A stretch of 38,082 bases of DNA, from positions 134,051 to 172,132 of the forward strand of contig CM074810.1 of assembly GCA_037447605.1 (NCBI GenBank), given 5' to 3'. Below are positions 24,262 to 36,137 of this stretch, in pieces. The stretch comes from Zygnema circumcarinatum. Its lineage: Eukaryota > Streptophyta > Zygnematophyceae > Zygnematales > Zygnemataceae. A program made the position numbers and the translations under genes. The notes beneath the pieces were generated by a model. It had not been told where the DNA came from. It made no database searches and saw nothing but the letters and a program-made list of their open reading frames with translations. Position 1 is the stretch's first letter. The number at the start of each line of letters is the position of its first letter.

Positions 24262-24399
24262 CCGGTTCGCATTTTTTAAACCTGCCAGGCAGCTAGAGTC
24301 GGGGCCGGGAGAGGTGCCGGGAGGGCGCCACGTGGCGGGATTAGGGTTAGGGCGGGGCCCTCTGGGGCTGTAGGGCTGGGGGGGGCGTGAAGGTGCTTT

Positions 24400-24600
24400 G
24401 GAGCGGGAGAGGGAGAGCAGGGGAGGGGTGGTTTGGGAAGGGAGAGGGGAGGGAGGGAAGGGGGGGAGTGGAGGGAGGGAGGGGAGGGAGGGAGGGAAGG
24501 GAGGGAGGGAAGGAGGAGAGGGAGGGAGGGAAGGAGGAGAGGGAGGGAGGGAAGGAGGGGGGGGAGTGTGAGAGAGGCGGGGGGAGGGAGAGAGGGAAGG
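24400..24600 (+). repeat. Purine-only tract upstream of IBTK-like gene
   Basis: GGGAGGGAGGGAAGGAGGAGAGGG-type repeat, about 200 bases of A and G, with a 20-base unit repeated at about 24507-24560. Confidence 0.85.
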
Positions 24601-24785
24601 GAGATTATATCGTGGATGATTTATCGTGGCGATCTTTGGATGCCGTTACAGTTTGCGGTATTTTAGGGTTCACCTAATAAGAGGTAAGCCGGGCGTACAA
24701 GGAGAGGTTTCGCGTTTTCTGTCCTAAAAACTAAAGTGAACTGAACTGGTCCAATCGAATATACCGCCCTTCCAATCACAAAGTC

Positions 24786-25598
24786 ATGTCAACATCCGGT
24801 GCAGCTATTATCCTTATATCGTTAAGTATTGGAGTATCTTATGTATTTTACTCTTACATCACATATCTTATGCATTTGTTTAAGAAGCGAGTAGCAGATC
24901 AATGCACTCTCATCTACAAGGTGAGTGTTTTGACATGTGGATCGTTGTGTACTCTAAGGGAGATTTCTTATGGTGAACAGAAACATTTAGAGAGAGAGTG
25001 GGTGACAGCGAGAGAGAGGGAGGGGGAGTGAGGGAGGGAGTGAGTGACAGAGAGTGGGGGAGGAGGGACGAGAGGAGAGAGAGGCTGATGGGATTGCCTC
25101 CCTCCCCTTGCTCTGCTCTCCCCTTATTATCCTCTTACTTTCCTTGCATCTATTGCCCCTTCCATCGTTTGCCCGCCCATCTCTCTCGCCCTTCTGTCCC
25201 TCCGCTTACTTTCTCCGCTCTCTCTCGCTCATTTCTTCTTCGCTGTTCCTCGTCTTTCCTTTCGCCCTCTCACCAGTCGTTTTTCCCAAACCGTCTCAAA
25301 ATCCTCGTTTCTTCTCTTCCACCCTTACTTCTCTCTCACACACGCGCCTCTCTGCCAGACTTCTCGTCGACGCACGCCTTTGACTCCTTTTGCCAGTTCT
25401 CACTCGGCTCTCGTCTCATATCCCCCTCCCGTGTTGTGCACGTGCTCTCATGCATTCTTCTTGCTCTCTCTCTCTCTCTGTTATCTCTCACTCGCTTTCT
25501 ATCCGCTACTCGCCCTTCTGTTGCACTCTGCCCCTGCTCGTCCCACTCTCTTTCCCCCATTTCGAATAGGTGTGCTTGAGGTGGGTCTGCCAAGTCAG
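24786..25598 (+). CDS. Possible extra 5' exons of the IBTK-like gene, with a membrane segment
   Basis: Exon 24786-24920 starts with ATG and ends at a strong AAG/GTGAGT donor. It encodes 45 residues including a hydrophobic stretch (IILISLSIGVSYVFYSYITY) followed by KK. A second piece, 25570-25598, sits between an AATAG acceptor and a weak CAG/GTTTAT donor. It joins in phase to an acceptor at 25730/25731 and then reads straight through ATG 25756 into the ankyrin exons. The three phases agreeing is suggestive. The weak donor, and the absence of a membrane segment in known IBTK proteins, argue against. It could instead be an upstream ORF or a separate small gene. Confidence 0.3.
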
Positions 25599-25755
25599 GT
25601 TTATTGCGGGACATATTCCTTGCTACTTTTATGCAAATAAGAAGGCATGTGTATGCATAAAGCTATCAATACTGTCGTCTTCCATTGTCTTCCACACCTT
25701 ATCAACTTTATTCCTCACTTCCATATGCAGAAGCGGAGTCAATCACACCATCAAG

Positions 25756-28700
25756 ATGGCTCATAGAGATCGCTGGAGGTAAATTTCTCTCTGCTTCTTC
25801 AAATGTTTTTCCGTCGCTCACGGTTTTCAAATAAAGACAGAGCCTGAGCACCTGAATTTCCTTAGACTTCTTGATGGGTCCCCGGACATAGTTTATACAC
25901 AAAAGGTTTTTTTTGCTTTTGTTCGATGTTTTATTGATTTGTTTTTGTCGTAATATTTACTCTCCCGGCAGGCCCTCCTTTCCGTCAGATGCAACGGAAG
26001 ATGAACTAGACGTAGAGAGTGAAGCAGCAGGAGTGCCCTATGAGGGCCACTCTCACTCGTGGGTTCCAACTTTCAGCAACAAAGCTCTCATCCCTAATAG
26101 TTTACCTCCTCACACATATCAGTCTCCTCAAACCTTAGGGACAAGGCGACATTCAATCGGAGCAGCAGACCTCTTTGCAGCCGTACGGAAGGGCTCCATA
26201 CATGAGGTGGAATTGGCTCTTGCAGCAGTGAAAAACATCGATGCAAGAACTGCGGTAGGAACAACCGCACTGCATCTCGCTGTGTGGAAAAATCACATTC
26301 CCATATTGAAAAGGCTGCTGGCCGCTGGAGCAGATCCCAACATCCGGGTGAGCAAATATCTATCTTCTCTCTCTCTCCCCCTCCCACACTCTCCCCTACT
26401 CTCCCTCACCCTCCCTCTCCCATTCCCGCCTCCTCCTCTCTCTCTTTTCGCTTCCGCCATCTCCATCACTGCCTTCTCTTCCCAGGGGCTGCAGTGAGCT
26501 GAGACCTCCTATTGGGAGAGAGGGAGGCTTCAGGATGGAGAGAGTGGCTGGAGTAGTCTCCACAGGGCCCTTCACTTTGGCCACGTGGCGGCAGCGGGAG
26601 TGCTGATAGAGGGGGGAGCCTCCCTCTCTGTGGAAGACATAAAGGGGCGAACCCCTGTAGACCTCATCTCAGGGCCTCTCTCTGCTGCTGTTGGGGACAC
26701 GTGTAAACACCTCAACCTACCTCCTGAGCACGTGGCTTCTCTTTGCTTCAGGACGTTTAAGGGTTTTAGGGAACTCTCCTCCTGTTTTTCTCGGTCAATT
26801 TGTTGATGTTTTAGATGTGCGTCTGAACCCGTCGTATCCTCCCATTATCCTCCTCCCTCCCTCCCTCCCATTCATTCAATCTCTTAACTGGGTCCCCTTT
26901 TTCCTTGCCCCTCCCTCTGTGCTCTCTGCAGTTTCAACAGAGGTTTTCAGTTGGGGCAATGGAGCAAATTACCAGCTTGGAACAGGAACTGTCGGCGTTC
27001 AGACAGTTCCCTGCAGAGTGAATGCTCTTCAGGGGACGGTAGTGAAGGCGGTCGCTGCTGCTCGCTTTCACAGTGCAGCCGTTACATCCAACGGCGATGT
27101 ATATACATGGGGGTTTGGTAGAGGAGGGCGTTTGGGCCATGCAGATTTTGACATACACAGGTGAGGAGCTGCGTTGGAAGAAGCCTATATCCCTCCCGTT
27201 TGCTGCCTCTTTCTTCCGTTTCCTCATCCCTGCTTCCCCTCCTCGCCTCCCCTCTCTCTCTTTACAATCTTGCCTATTCTGTCTTCCTCATCCCTCTGAA
27301 TCTCTGATTTTTTTCCCATACTTTGATCTGTGTGTTTCTCCCTCCCTCTTTCTTTCCCTCTCCCTCCTCGTACCCTCTCAGTGGGCAGGTCGCTGTCATA
27401 TCACCGCGGCTAGTAGCCGGTTTGGGAGGGAAGAAAGTTCGAGTTTTGGCAGCAGCAAAGCACCATACAGTGGTTGCAACTGAAGCTGGGGAAGTTTACT
27501 CGTGGGGTAGCAACCGCGGTAGGGTTCAACCCTCCCTTCCCCTCTACCTCCCTCCCTCTGCTCCCATTGTCCCTAAGCCAGAGACGACCACTTAGAAGCT
27601 CCTCTACTAGTTTCATGTAATGAACTCAGATAAACCTAACTGTCCTATTTCGCTATGCAGAGGGACGGTTGGGCTACTCCTCTGTTGACACTCAGCCAAC
27701 ACCTCGACGGGTTTCAGCTCTTAAAACGAAGGTGACTGCTGTCGCAGCCTCTAATAAGCACACTGCAGTCTTGACAGAGACGGGAGAGGTCTTCACATGG
27801 GGCAGTAATGAAAAGGGTCAGTTGGGCTATGGGACCTCCAACTCCGCCTCCAGTTATGTTCCAAAGCTAGTGGATTACCTCAAAGGAAAGGTTATGGTAG
27901 CTGTGACGGCTTCGAAATATCACACAATGGTGCTTTCTTCCGAGGGAGAGGTAAGCTTCTAAAGCGTCTCTCTCTCTCCACTCTCAGCTTAAACTCGTCT
28001 AACTTTAGAAGGCTCCTGTCATCTAAAGCCGCTAGAGAACATAGGTAGGGTGAGCATAACAGGGTTTTGAAAGCTTAAGTTCATAGACACTTTGATGGGT
28101 CTAAAACCCTAGAACTTTGAAAGCCTGACAAGCTTAACCTCCAAACTCTCTCCTCGTTCTCCTCCTCCACCTTCCTCCTCTCTCCCGCTCTTCTCCTTCT
28201 CCTCCCCCTCTCATTCTCAGTGGCCGGACCCTGTGAGCTGGTGACAGGTGTACACTTGGGGATATGGCTTAGTTACTCCCCGACGTGTTTCCCTTACCCG
28301 TGATACAAAGAAAGGGGGAACTGCTCATTTGAAGTTTCATCGCAAGGAAAAGCTGCAAGCAGTGGCTCTTGCAGCTGGGTTCATTCACAGCACCGTTATT
28401 TCAGATGACGGTTTAGTGTTTTATTGGGCTTCGGACGATTCCAACCTTAAATGCAGACTAGTAAGTAATTTCAATATTGGACTTTTAACTCATTTTGTTC
28501 TTTTTTTTTTCCGGTCTCCTTTCTTGATTCTGGATTCTTAATCTTTGGTATGATTTCGATTTTTTATTAAATGCTTACACGGCAGCTCTGGGATTTTTGC
28601 AGCTGTCATCTCTCTCAACACATCAAGCAGTTTCTGTGTCGGCGGGAAAATACAGAACAGCGGTAGTAACTGCAACGGGTGATATTTTTGTATGGGATGG

Positions 28701-29264
28701 AGACAAACCTAAAACTGCAGCAGAATCCATGCCGGCTCCGCTCCGTATCCCAGGACTGAAAAACGCTGCTAGCATCTCTGTGGGAGAGAGCCATTCTGTA
28801 GCAGTAGTCAAACTCCACTTTCCCCCATATCCAGCAAAAGCTCTTCCATCTGCAGAAACTTCAGCTGCCCCCACAGCACCTGTGGGAGGGGGGAGGGAGG
28901 GAGAGGACGAGTGGGAGGAAGAAGGGGAGGGAGTGTTGATGGGAGGGGCAACCATGGAGGAGGATGCGGCCAATGGGGGGGTGCCCACCTTGTGGGAGCT
29001 CTGCCAGGCAGCAGTGGCAAAGAAACTCCTTGAACCCAAAAACGCAGTGCAGCTCATGGAACTGGCAGAGTCCGTGGGAGCGGAGGAGTTGAAACAGTTC
29101 TGTGAGGTGAGCCGCACCATGGGGTGTGTGCATCCACACTCTAGGATTCCCTCGCCCTCTCCTCCTCTCTCCCTCTCCCTCTCCCTCCCTCTCTCTCCCG
29201 TGCATCTCTTGCTGACACACTCTCTCTCTCGTTTTCTCTCTCTCTCCCTCTCTCTCTCTGTCTC

Positions 29265-29299
<35 letters not shown>

Positions 29300-31576
29300 T
29301 GCAGGTGGTAGTGATGCGCAATCTGGGGTATATCCTCACCTTAGTTCCGCAACAAGTGGCGCAGTGCCGCTCTCATCTTCTCGCCAACTTTGAGGTTACT
29401 CTCGCAGCTGCAAGCGTGCAGCCATGGAGCTACCGCCGCCTCCCTACTGCTACCGCTCCATGGCCACCTGTGGTAGAGAGTGAGGAGGAGGGGGAGAGGG
29501 AGAGGGAGAAGGGGGAGGCAGGGGAGGAGGGGGGGAAGAGTGCGATATCAAGCAGGTCAAATTCAACTCAGAACCTCTTGGCCTATGGGGGAGTGACAGG
29601 TGGCTCTGGAGGAGAGATACCTTCTTCACCTTCATGGCAGGGTGCTGAAGGAGGAGGGAGGGGGATGTATCTGCAGATGAGCTTGGGGGCAGAGAGAGGA
29701 GAAGACTCTGCTCAAACGAAGCAGCTCAGAGCTGTTCGGAAAAAGTTACAGCAAATTGAATTGTTAGAAGAAAAGCAGCTTTTGGGCCATGCTTTGGACG
29801 CACAGCAGGCAGCAAAACTCTGCTCTAAGGGGCAGTTGGAAGCTGCATTGGCACTACTTGAGAGAGGGGTGCTTCCAGGAGGGAGCCCTGCAGGTGATTA
29901 CCCCACGGAAGAGAGAAGGGAAAGGGAGGGGGCTTTTGGGAAGGAGTGGCGAACGAATGAGAAAATCGGAGCTGTGAAGTTGAGTAAAGGGGAGGAGAGA
30001 GAGCAGAAGCAGAAAAAGCAGGGAAAGAGGAGGAATGTGAAGGCCAACCCCTCAATTGGAGAAGGAGGGTTCAAAATTGAAGGCCATGCGGGTGAGGGAG
30101 GGGAAAATTGGAGAGTCCGAGACATGGTCTCTATGAACGAAGAGGCAGCTTCTATCACACATATCTCTCTCCCTGACTCTCACTCCCTCTTTCCCATGAA
30201 TAGCATGACCCCTCAGACCCCCCCATCTCAATCCCTTCCATCCCAAATTCTCCCTATGCAGACCCTCACTCCCTCCACTTCCTCCGTCAAAGGAGGCAAG
30301 AAGAAGACCAAAAAGGGTGGCCTTTCTATGTTCCTCAGTGGAGCGTTGGAACTACAGCTTGCCTCGAAACCCCCTGAAGAGTTGACTTTATATCCAGAAC
30401 CGCCACGTGTCGCGAAAGCAGAGGGCCCTGCTTGGGGAGGTGCGGTTTCTAAGACCGTAGCTACCGCAAAGGCAACGTCTCTCCGAGATATTCAGTCGCA
30501 ACAAAATGCGGAATCTGCAAATCGTTCATTGGTCCACGTACTGATGGCTCCGCCGCCCGCCAATCGCAACCCGCCACCTGTCACTCCTGCACCTGCGCTC
30601 GCTGAAGGGGGCTCCATAGTCATTGCCGGAAGAAACCCGAAACGAGTACACGGCCACTCTTCTACAAGCGGGAACGGCCTTGTGGGGCCCACCGCAGGGG
30701 CCGCAACTGCCTTGACCAATCACACGGCGGCACCTGGCGGAAGTACGTGGCAGCAGCCGATTGGGCCTGGAATTGGACGGTCGAGATCGTCAGGGGGGCT
30801 TCTTGACGGAACGGTGGAAGATTCGGAACAGGGAGGCTCTATGCGAGTCTCTCTCATTGACTTTGTTCGCTCGTCTGCTCCTATTGCTGTTTCCGGGAAA
30901 GGGAGAGGGGGTGCCCCTTCTAAAGCTGGTAGCAGCCCACCCCCTTGGACTAAGACAGCCGTAGGAGGAGGAGCAACACCTTCACTACGTGATATTCAGC
31001 ACCAACAGGTAAGAGGAGCTACTGAATATTCATCTCCTCTCCCTCTCCTCTCTTCTCCCCCTTTTTCCTTCAAGTTAGGACCATCTACTCCCCTCTCCCC
31101 CCCGCTTCCTCCTCTCGTCTCCCTCCAAGTGAGGTCCAACCATTTCCCCTCCTCCCGCTCCCTCTCCCTCTTCTCTCTACTCTCTCCAAGTGAGGACCAG
31201 CCCCATTCCTCACCTCTCTCTCCCTCTCCTCTCCCCTCCTCCTCCTCTCGCCAGTACGGACCAACTAACTCCTGATGTTCTCTTGCTACAGGAGCTCCGT
31301 AATGCTCAACTCCGCCATCCAAGGGGAGTCCCCATCCCCCCTGTTGGCCCTGTAGGGAGCCCCCTCCCTCCCTCCCACCTCGCTGCCGCCATCTCTCCCT
31401 CTCCCGATCATTCTGGAAGCCCCTCCAGCCACCCTCCTCAGGGAAGCCGTTGGTATCGCCCTGACGACGCCATGGCTCCCTCCTCTTTGCGCTGCATTCA
31501 GAAAGAGGAGGCAGCCATGAACGACCTCAGAAAGCTCTATCAGAACGTGAGAGTGGTGGTGCCCTCTGACAGGTAG
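25756..31576 (+). CDS. IBTK: Ankyrin and RCC1-repeat protein, IBTK family
   Basis: Exons 25756-25778, 25972-26347, 26534-26702, 26932-27160, 27382-27518, 27661-27950, 28248-28460, 28603-29106, 29305-31008 and 31292-31576 join in phase to 1309 residues. Ankyrin repeats span about 66-190 (TALHLAVWKNHIPILKRLL, GWSSLHRALHFGHVAAAGVL). RCC1 repeats span about 190-530 (EVFSWGNGANYQLGTG, VYTWGFGRGGRLGHADFDIH, VFTWGSNEKGQLGYGTSNSA). A BACK-like helical part follows (KLLEPKNAVQLMELAESVGA). The tail has KKKTKKGGLSMFLSGAL (about 980), EGPAWGGA and three SLR(D/C)IQ motifs (about 1039, 1207 and 1280). The same order occurs in land-plant homologues as I remember them. Animal IBTK adds BTB domains and acts with CUL3; I see no full BTB here. 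Function in plants is unclear. Confidence 0.9.
29165..29301 (+). repeat. CT-rich tract and (CT)n in IBTK-like intron 8
   Basis: CCCTCT units, then a long CTCTCTC run that itself forms the polypyrimidine tract ending at the TTGCAG acceptor (29304). Confidence 0.88.
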
Positions 31577-33474
31577 CAGGGGCTCTCCGGACGCGCTCTG
31601 AGTCCCTTCCCGTAAAGTGGAAATGGGGGGTAAGGGTGTGCGGACGGAGTCGTAGAATTACTGTTTTGGAAAAGGTGGGGGGGGTGGGATAATGGGGGGT
31701 AAGAGAATTGACAAACTTTGGTTTAATCTTCTTCTTTCTTTTTTTCCTTATGTCTAGTTTGTCAGTCCTGTAGAGAGGCAGGGAAGGGAGGACAGGGCAA
31801 AACTTAGGTTCGTTGCAAGCCATTTTTGAGTGCAGATCGGCGCAAGGCAGTGTGTATATAGTCACGGTTAGCCGACCGAATAAGGGACCGCCAGTGGCAG
31901 GGTCCCCTCCGGCAACACTCGTGTGTGCGTAGTCGGAGGGGCGATCAGCTGTTTCTTCAACTTGTCATTTTTGAAGAATAGTTTTTTCTTTATTGCCTTT
32001 TCTCTCTTCTATCTCCGTGCCGACCTGTGACTAAAGTCTCTCTTTGGCTCCAGGTTTCTCAGATTGTGTTTTTAGGCATAATTGGTCCTTTGCGCACACT
32101 TGACGTTCTTCGCGTAGGTGTGTCATTTGACTCGGGCCATACGATACATGTCTGAATATCTTTCTCCTGGTTAGGATCAAATTTGACGTGAGATAACGAG
32201 TCAATTGTATTTTTGCTGAAAAATGACCTCTTATTGCAAAAGGAACGTTTCTTTGTCGTGCCGGTTCATTGGGAGTGGGAGAAGAAACGACGACGAAAGT
32301 TCCAAGGGGTTGGAAAAATGGCAAAGCAGGTAGGACTGGGCATCGACTGCACATGCCATCCTAATACCGTGAAAATTCCCGTTCCTCGTGGTTCCCCATG
32401 CTGACTTCATCCATGTACATTTGATAGCCTCGCCATCGTCAGATCAATGCACATCTCCTCTTTTTAACATTTCTAATTCTTGACGGCTTCAACGCTGACT
32501 TTAGAGGATGGGCATCATCCAACGGCCTTCGACTTTCGTAGCCATTCAACGGCTCCGATGCGCCACTTTTTCACGAATGCAAGATCGATGGCTACGATTT
32601 CTGCTGCCCATAGTCTTCGATCCAGGCATGTGTGATGGTGCGGTCCGTACACGTTTACCGTACGGTACAGATTACATGTACGGATCGCTACAGCGCGGAG
32701 TGTCCCCTGGCGAGAAAGTCGAGAGAGAGACAAAGGTGGAGCGGTGGGAGGGAGAGAGGAGGGCGAGAGGGGAGAGGAGGGAGAGGGCCGACAAATGAGG
32801 GGTAGAAACAGCGGCGATCAAGAGAGTAGGGTGTAGGGTGATATCTTCACATTTTTCTGCGACGGGAGAGCAGGAATGTCCCTGCATTTCGCGGTGTTTC
32901 AAGGAAATCTGGCAGCTTAAAGTTGGGGCCATTTAGGGCTAAGATTAGGGTTAAACTCGCACGAGCATTCCCTGAGACTTTTAGTGTTTTGGCTTTCTGA
33001 AAAGCACCTCTTTCCAGAGCTTCTCCACCATTTTGTCTGCCCCCTCTCTCTTTTAGGGTTAGTGCTATCATTCATCCCCATTTGTCACTCCAAGGGGACC
33101 CCCCCTTTCCCCTTTTTAGGGTCGCGTTCAGCCCGCCGAAGCCTGCAAAGCACCCCCCTGCAACCTCCTGTTTAACCCTTCCCTCTGCACGCCATTTTGG
33201 CGTTTTAGGGTTCCCCAGATTCAGGGTTGGCTTTCTGGGGCTCAGGGTCGCGCCCTCCCTCAGGCTGGAGGGGCCCGCAGCAGCGGCTCCGCCCGGCCCT
33301 CTCCCTCTCCCTCTCCCCTCCCTCCTCCGCTCTCGCCCTGCCTTGGCGGGCCCTCCGCCCGCCGGCCGCCCCCCCCCGGTGGGCCTCGCCATTACGGACG
33401 GCAGCAAGGGCCGGCGCAAGGCCTTCCGGGCCGGCAAAGCGCTGCAGGAGGCGGTGGTGCGGCGCGTGCACGCG
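31577..33474. other. Intergenic region IBTK-like to SYS1
   Basis: Holds dispersed repeat copy D (32380-32460), a GTACGG-rich patch (32643-32690) resembling that near copy A, a purine patch (32718-32790) and, from about 33050, a GC-rich leader with two TTTTAGGGTT motifs. The frame from 33082 to the SYS1 start is open, but it is proline- and GC-rich and resembles no SYS1 sequence. I read it as 5' UTR. Confidence 0.6.
32380..32460 (+). repeat. Dispersed repeat, copy D
   Basis: TTCCTCGTGGTTCCCCATG then CATGTACATTTGATAGCC and TCGCCATCGTCAGATCAATG. It parallels copy C block for block, with a few substitutions. Confidence 0.75.
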
Positions 33475-35155
33475 ATGTTCTATGGCGCCATGGTGTGGGA
33501 CCCGTGGCTCATCGTGGCGCAGATCGCCTGCCTGCAGGCGCTCTCCTACCTCAGCCTCGGCGCGCTGCTCTCCCTCCTCGTGGGGACGCACGTGCCGCGC
33601 TTCACGCTCAAGTACTTCTTCCACTCCGCAGCGCTCACTGCGCGCACGCTCGACGGCTGGTGCACCATCCTCGCGTTTCTGCTCAACTCGCTGCTCGGGT
33701 GGGTGCGAGGGAGGGAGGGAGGGAGGCAGGGAGAGCGAAAGGGTGAAAGGGAGGGAACGAGGGAGGGAGGAAGGAAGGGAGGGAGGCAAGCAGGGAGAGC
33801 GCAAGGGTGGGAGGGAGGGAACGAGGGAGGGAGGAAGGAAGGGAGGGAGGCAGGCAGGGAGAGCGAAAGGGTGGGAGGGAGGGAACGAAGGAGGGAGGAA
33901 GGAAGGGAGGGAGGCAGCCAGGCAGCCAGGGAGAGCGAAAGAGTGGGAGGGAGGAAGGAGGGAGGGAGGGAGGGAGGGAAAAGCTAGGGTGGGAGGGGGA
34001 GGGAGGCAGAGAGCGAAATGGGGGGAAGGAGGGAGGCAGGGAGAGGGGAGGAATGGAGGGGGGAGGTGTGGGGGGATGGGGTGGGAGGTAGAGAGAGCGA
34101 AAGGGAGGGAGGGCAGAAGGAGGGGAGAGGGACGGGATGGGGGAGGGGTTTCACTGGAAACCGCAGTTGCTTTCTCCCATTTTTTTAATCCTTCTGCAGT
34201 TTTACGACGGTGATGTCTCAGCTTGTCACTATCGTCTCTTTGTGTTCTGTTTTGGGGTGCAACTTTGAATCGGGAAAGGCTGCTTCAGTGTTTAGGGTTT
34301 TTATTTTTGTCTGAGCTATTTAGTCAGATTGCTAATCAGGCTTCAAACTTTGAATAAATGCGAAGATAGGGTTTAAGTCAGTTTATGTAAAATATAACTC
34401 CTTCAATCCTGCATTTGTCAATGAAGGAAAAGTTTGGCATTAAACATTTTGAAAAAGGCATTAATTTTAGGGAATTGGGAGCAGCAGTTGGTGTTGGTAT
34501 CCTTTGATGTGTTTCTTTCCTTCTCCCTCTATATCTCCCTCTCCGTCTCCCTCTTCCCCCCCCCTAATCTATATTCCTTGTCATTCTTGCCTATTGCCTG
34601 CCTTATTCTGTTTGTTTCCCTTCCGTCTCCACTCTTTCACTCTCTCGTCTTTTTGTCACCCCTCGTCCTTCCCTTCCCTTTCTCTCCTCCCTACCTTGCT
34701 CTCTCCATTTCATCCCCTCCTCCCTCTCTTGATTCACCCCTTACCCCCTGCATAGCACGTAACTCCCACCTTATCTTCTGCCCATCATTCCTCGACCTCT
34801 CCAAAACCGTAAACTCGGTTAACTTCTGAATCCTGAAATCAAAACTGAACCCTAAACTTGGTTCCTTTTTTCCAACAGGGCTGGCTATCTCCTCCTCCTC
34901 ATCGAGCGCACGAAAAAGTGCCTTGATTTCACTGCCACCATGTATATTATTCACCTCTTCTTCTGCATTGTATATGGAGGACTTCCCACCTCTCTTATTT
35001 GGTGGGTCGTCAATGGAATCTGTCTCGTTATCATGACTGTGCTGGGCGAATGGCTCTGCATGCGTAGAGAGCAGCGAGATATTCCTTTGGGAGCGAGAGA
35101 GGGAGGAAGTGGGAGAGCAATCAGAACGTCATCCGCAAGGAGTCTACCGCTATGA
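33475..35155 (+). CDS. SYS1: SYS1 Golgi-trafficking membrane protein
   Basis: Exons 33475-33698 and 34879-35155 join in phase 2 to 166 residues, close to the family's 150-160. The start MFYGAMVWDPWLIVAQI is the typical SYS1 N-terminus, so the upstream open frame was not used. Four hydrophobic segments are visible (WLIVAQIACLQALSYLSLGA, CTILAFLLNSLLGAGYLLLL, YIIHLFFCIVYGGLP, WWVVNGICLVIMTVLGEWLC), with ERTKKCLDFTAT and REQRDIPLG conserved. Family role: an integral trans-Golgi protein that recruits ARL-type GTPases (Arl3p in yeast, ARFRP1 in animals) for endosome-Golgi traffic. The Ser/Arg-rich last 20 residues are less conserved. The 1.18-kb intron carries a purine minisatellite. Confidence 0.92.
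33700..34140 (+). repeat. 64-bp purine minisatellite in SYS1 intron
   Basis: GAGAGCGAAAGGGTG-type blocks recur at 33731, 33795, 33859 and 33931, a spacing of 64, 64 and 72 bases, joined by GGGAGGGAGGAAGGAAGG filler. Looser purine sequence continues to about 34140. The array starts at the donor itself (GGGTGGGTGCGAGGG). Confidence 0.9.
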
Positions 35156-36137
35156 TTGGTTGAAGGAGGAATTCAAGGGGTAAAGTGTGGAAGGGCATGA
35201 GGGAGAGGAGGAAAGGAGAATGAAAAAAATAAAGGAAATATGCTGGTGGAGGGGCGGAGTGTGGGATTTTTAGGACAAGACGAGAGACACTCGGAAGTGA
35301 CTTTGAGAGAGTATGTGAGGGAGGGATTGAGCGCGGCCTTTTTCCGATTGGTGGTGAAAGGGTCAGAGGAGAATTTTGAACACGACTTTAGTGAAAAACG
35401 CAAGTTTTTGGAATTAGATATGGGTAGTGAACGGGGGAAGAGGGGGAAAGGGAGAGGGAGGGCCTATTCGAGACCTAGAGAATGGGAGATTGAGGGGCCA
35501 AGAAACTGCTAAAGAGCACTATTTGGGTTTCAATAGGAGGGCGTCGAGACAGCAAAACAAGTACTTGCCTTTGGGCTCCTCGTAAAGTGGCAGAAACGAA
35601 AATTTGACATCAAGTTATGGACGTGTACTGCCTGCATGCTTCTATTTCTCTTTTTTTACTTTTTACTTGCTTTTCGTTTGTTCGGCTTCTTTTTATTGTC
35701 ATTGTCATTTCATTGTACAAAATTAAAAATGAGTGAGGAAAGTGCTCGGAGGTGGGAGGGAAAGGTGACGTGGGTGAAGGAGTGAGGCTTTTTTTCTTCC
35801 TTTGTCAAAGGTCGAATAGTTATGGGGACGGGCGCTATGGATGGAAGGGAGCGAGAGAGGGGAGAAGAGGGAGAGCACGGGGAGGAGAAAGAATGGTGAG
35901 GGACTGAGGGAGAGAGAAGTAGGAAGCGATTGAGGGAGGGAGACACGGAGGGAGGGGTGAAGTGCAACGGGAAGAGGAAATGATATTTTTCGTCATTTTC
36001 TTCACAACTCACACATCGTGAATATTATCTTCGGTTAAAGCTCCCCAGAGCAAAATAAGGAAAGCAGAAATAAGCTGAAAACTGCTCCCTGTACTCGGGA
36101 ATGGTCCCCAGCACTACCTCTGTTCTCCCCTCCCTCA
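35156..36137. other. Convergent intergenic region SYS1 to iPGAM
   Basis: Carries the 3' ends of two converging genes. It holds purine patches (35410-35470, 35840-35960) and T-rich stretches near 35650-35700. The frames at 35240-35512 and 35710-36012 have no recognisable family, and I did not accept them. Confidence 0.55.
35228..35233 (+). terminator. Polyadenylation signal of SYS1
   Basis: AATAAA 72 bases after the SYS1 stop codon. Confidence 0.55.

Larger units (their letters stand above)
23242..24785. other. Intergenic region METTL22 to IBTK-like gene
   Basis: No gene is recognised. Two CCACGTGGCA boxes lie at 23679-23688 and 23698-23707, and one GCCACGTGGC at 24329-24338. TATTTAAG at 24254-24261 is a fair TATA box. 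A purine minisatellite of GGGAGGGAGGAAGG type fills 24400-24600. The open frames around 23549-23949 lack any family resemblance and overlap each other on both strands. Confidence 0.55.

Noticed and set aside
33082..33474. N-terminal extension of SYS1 to an upstream ATG
   Set aside because: The frame is open, but its Pro/Arg-rich residues are unlike SYS1, and the family starts at MFYG. It is more likely 5' UTR.
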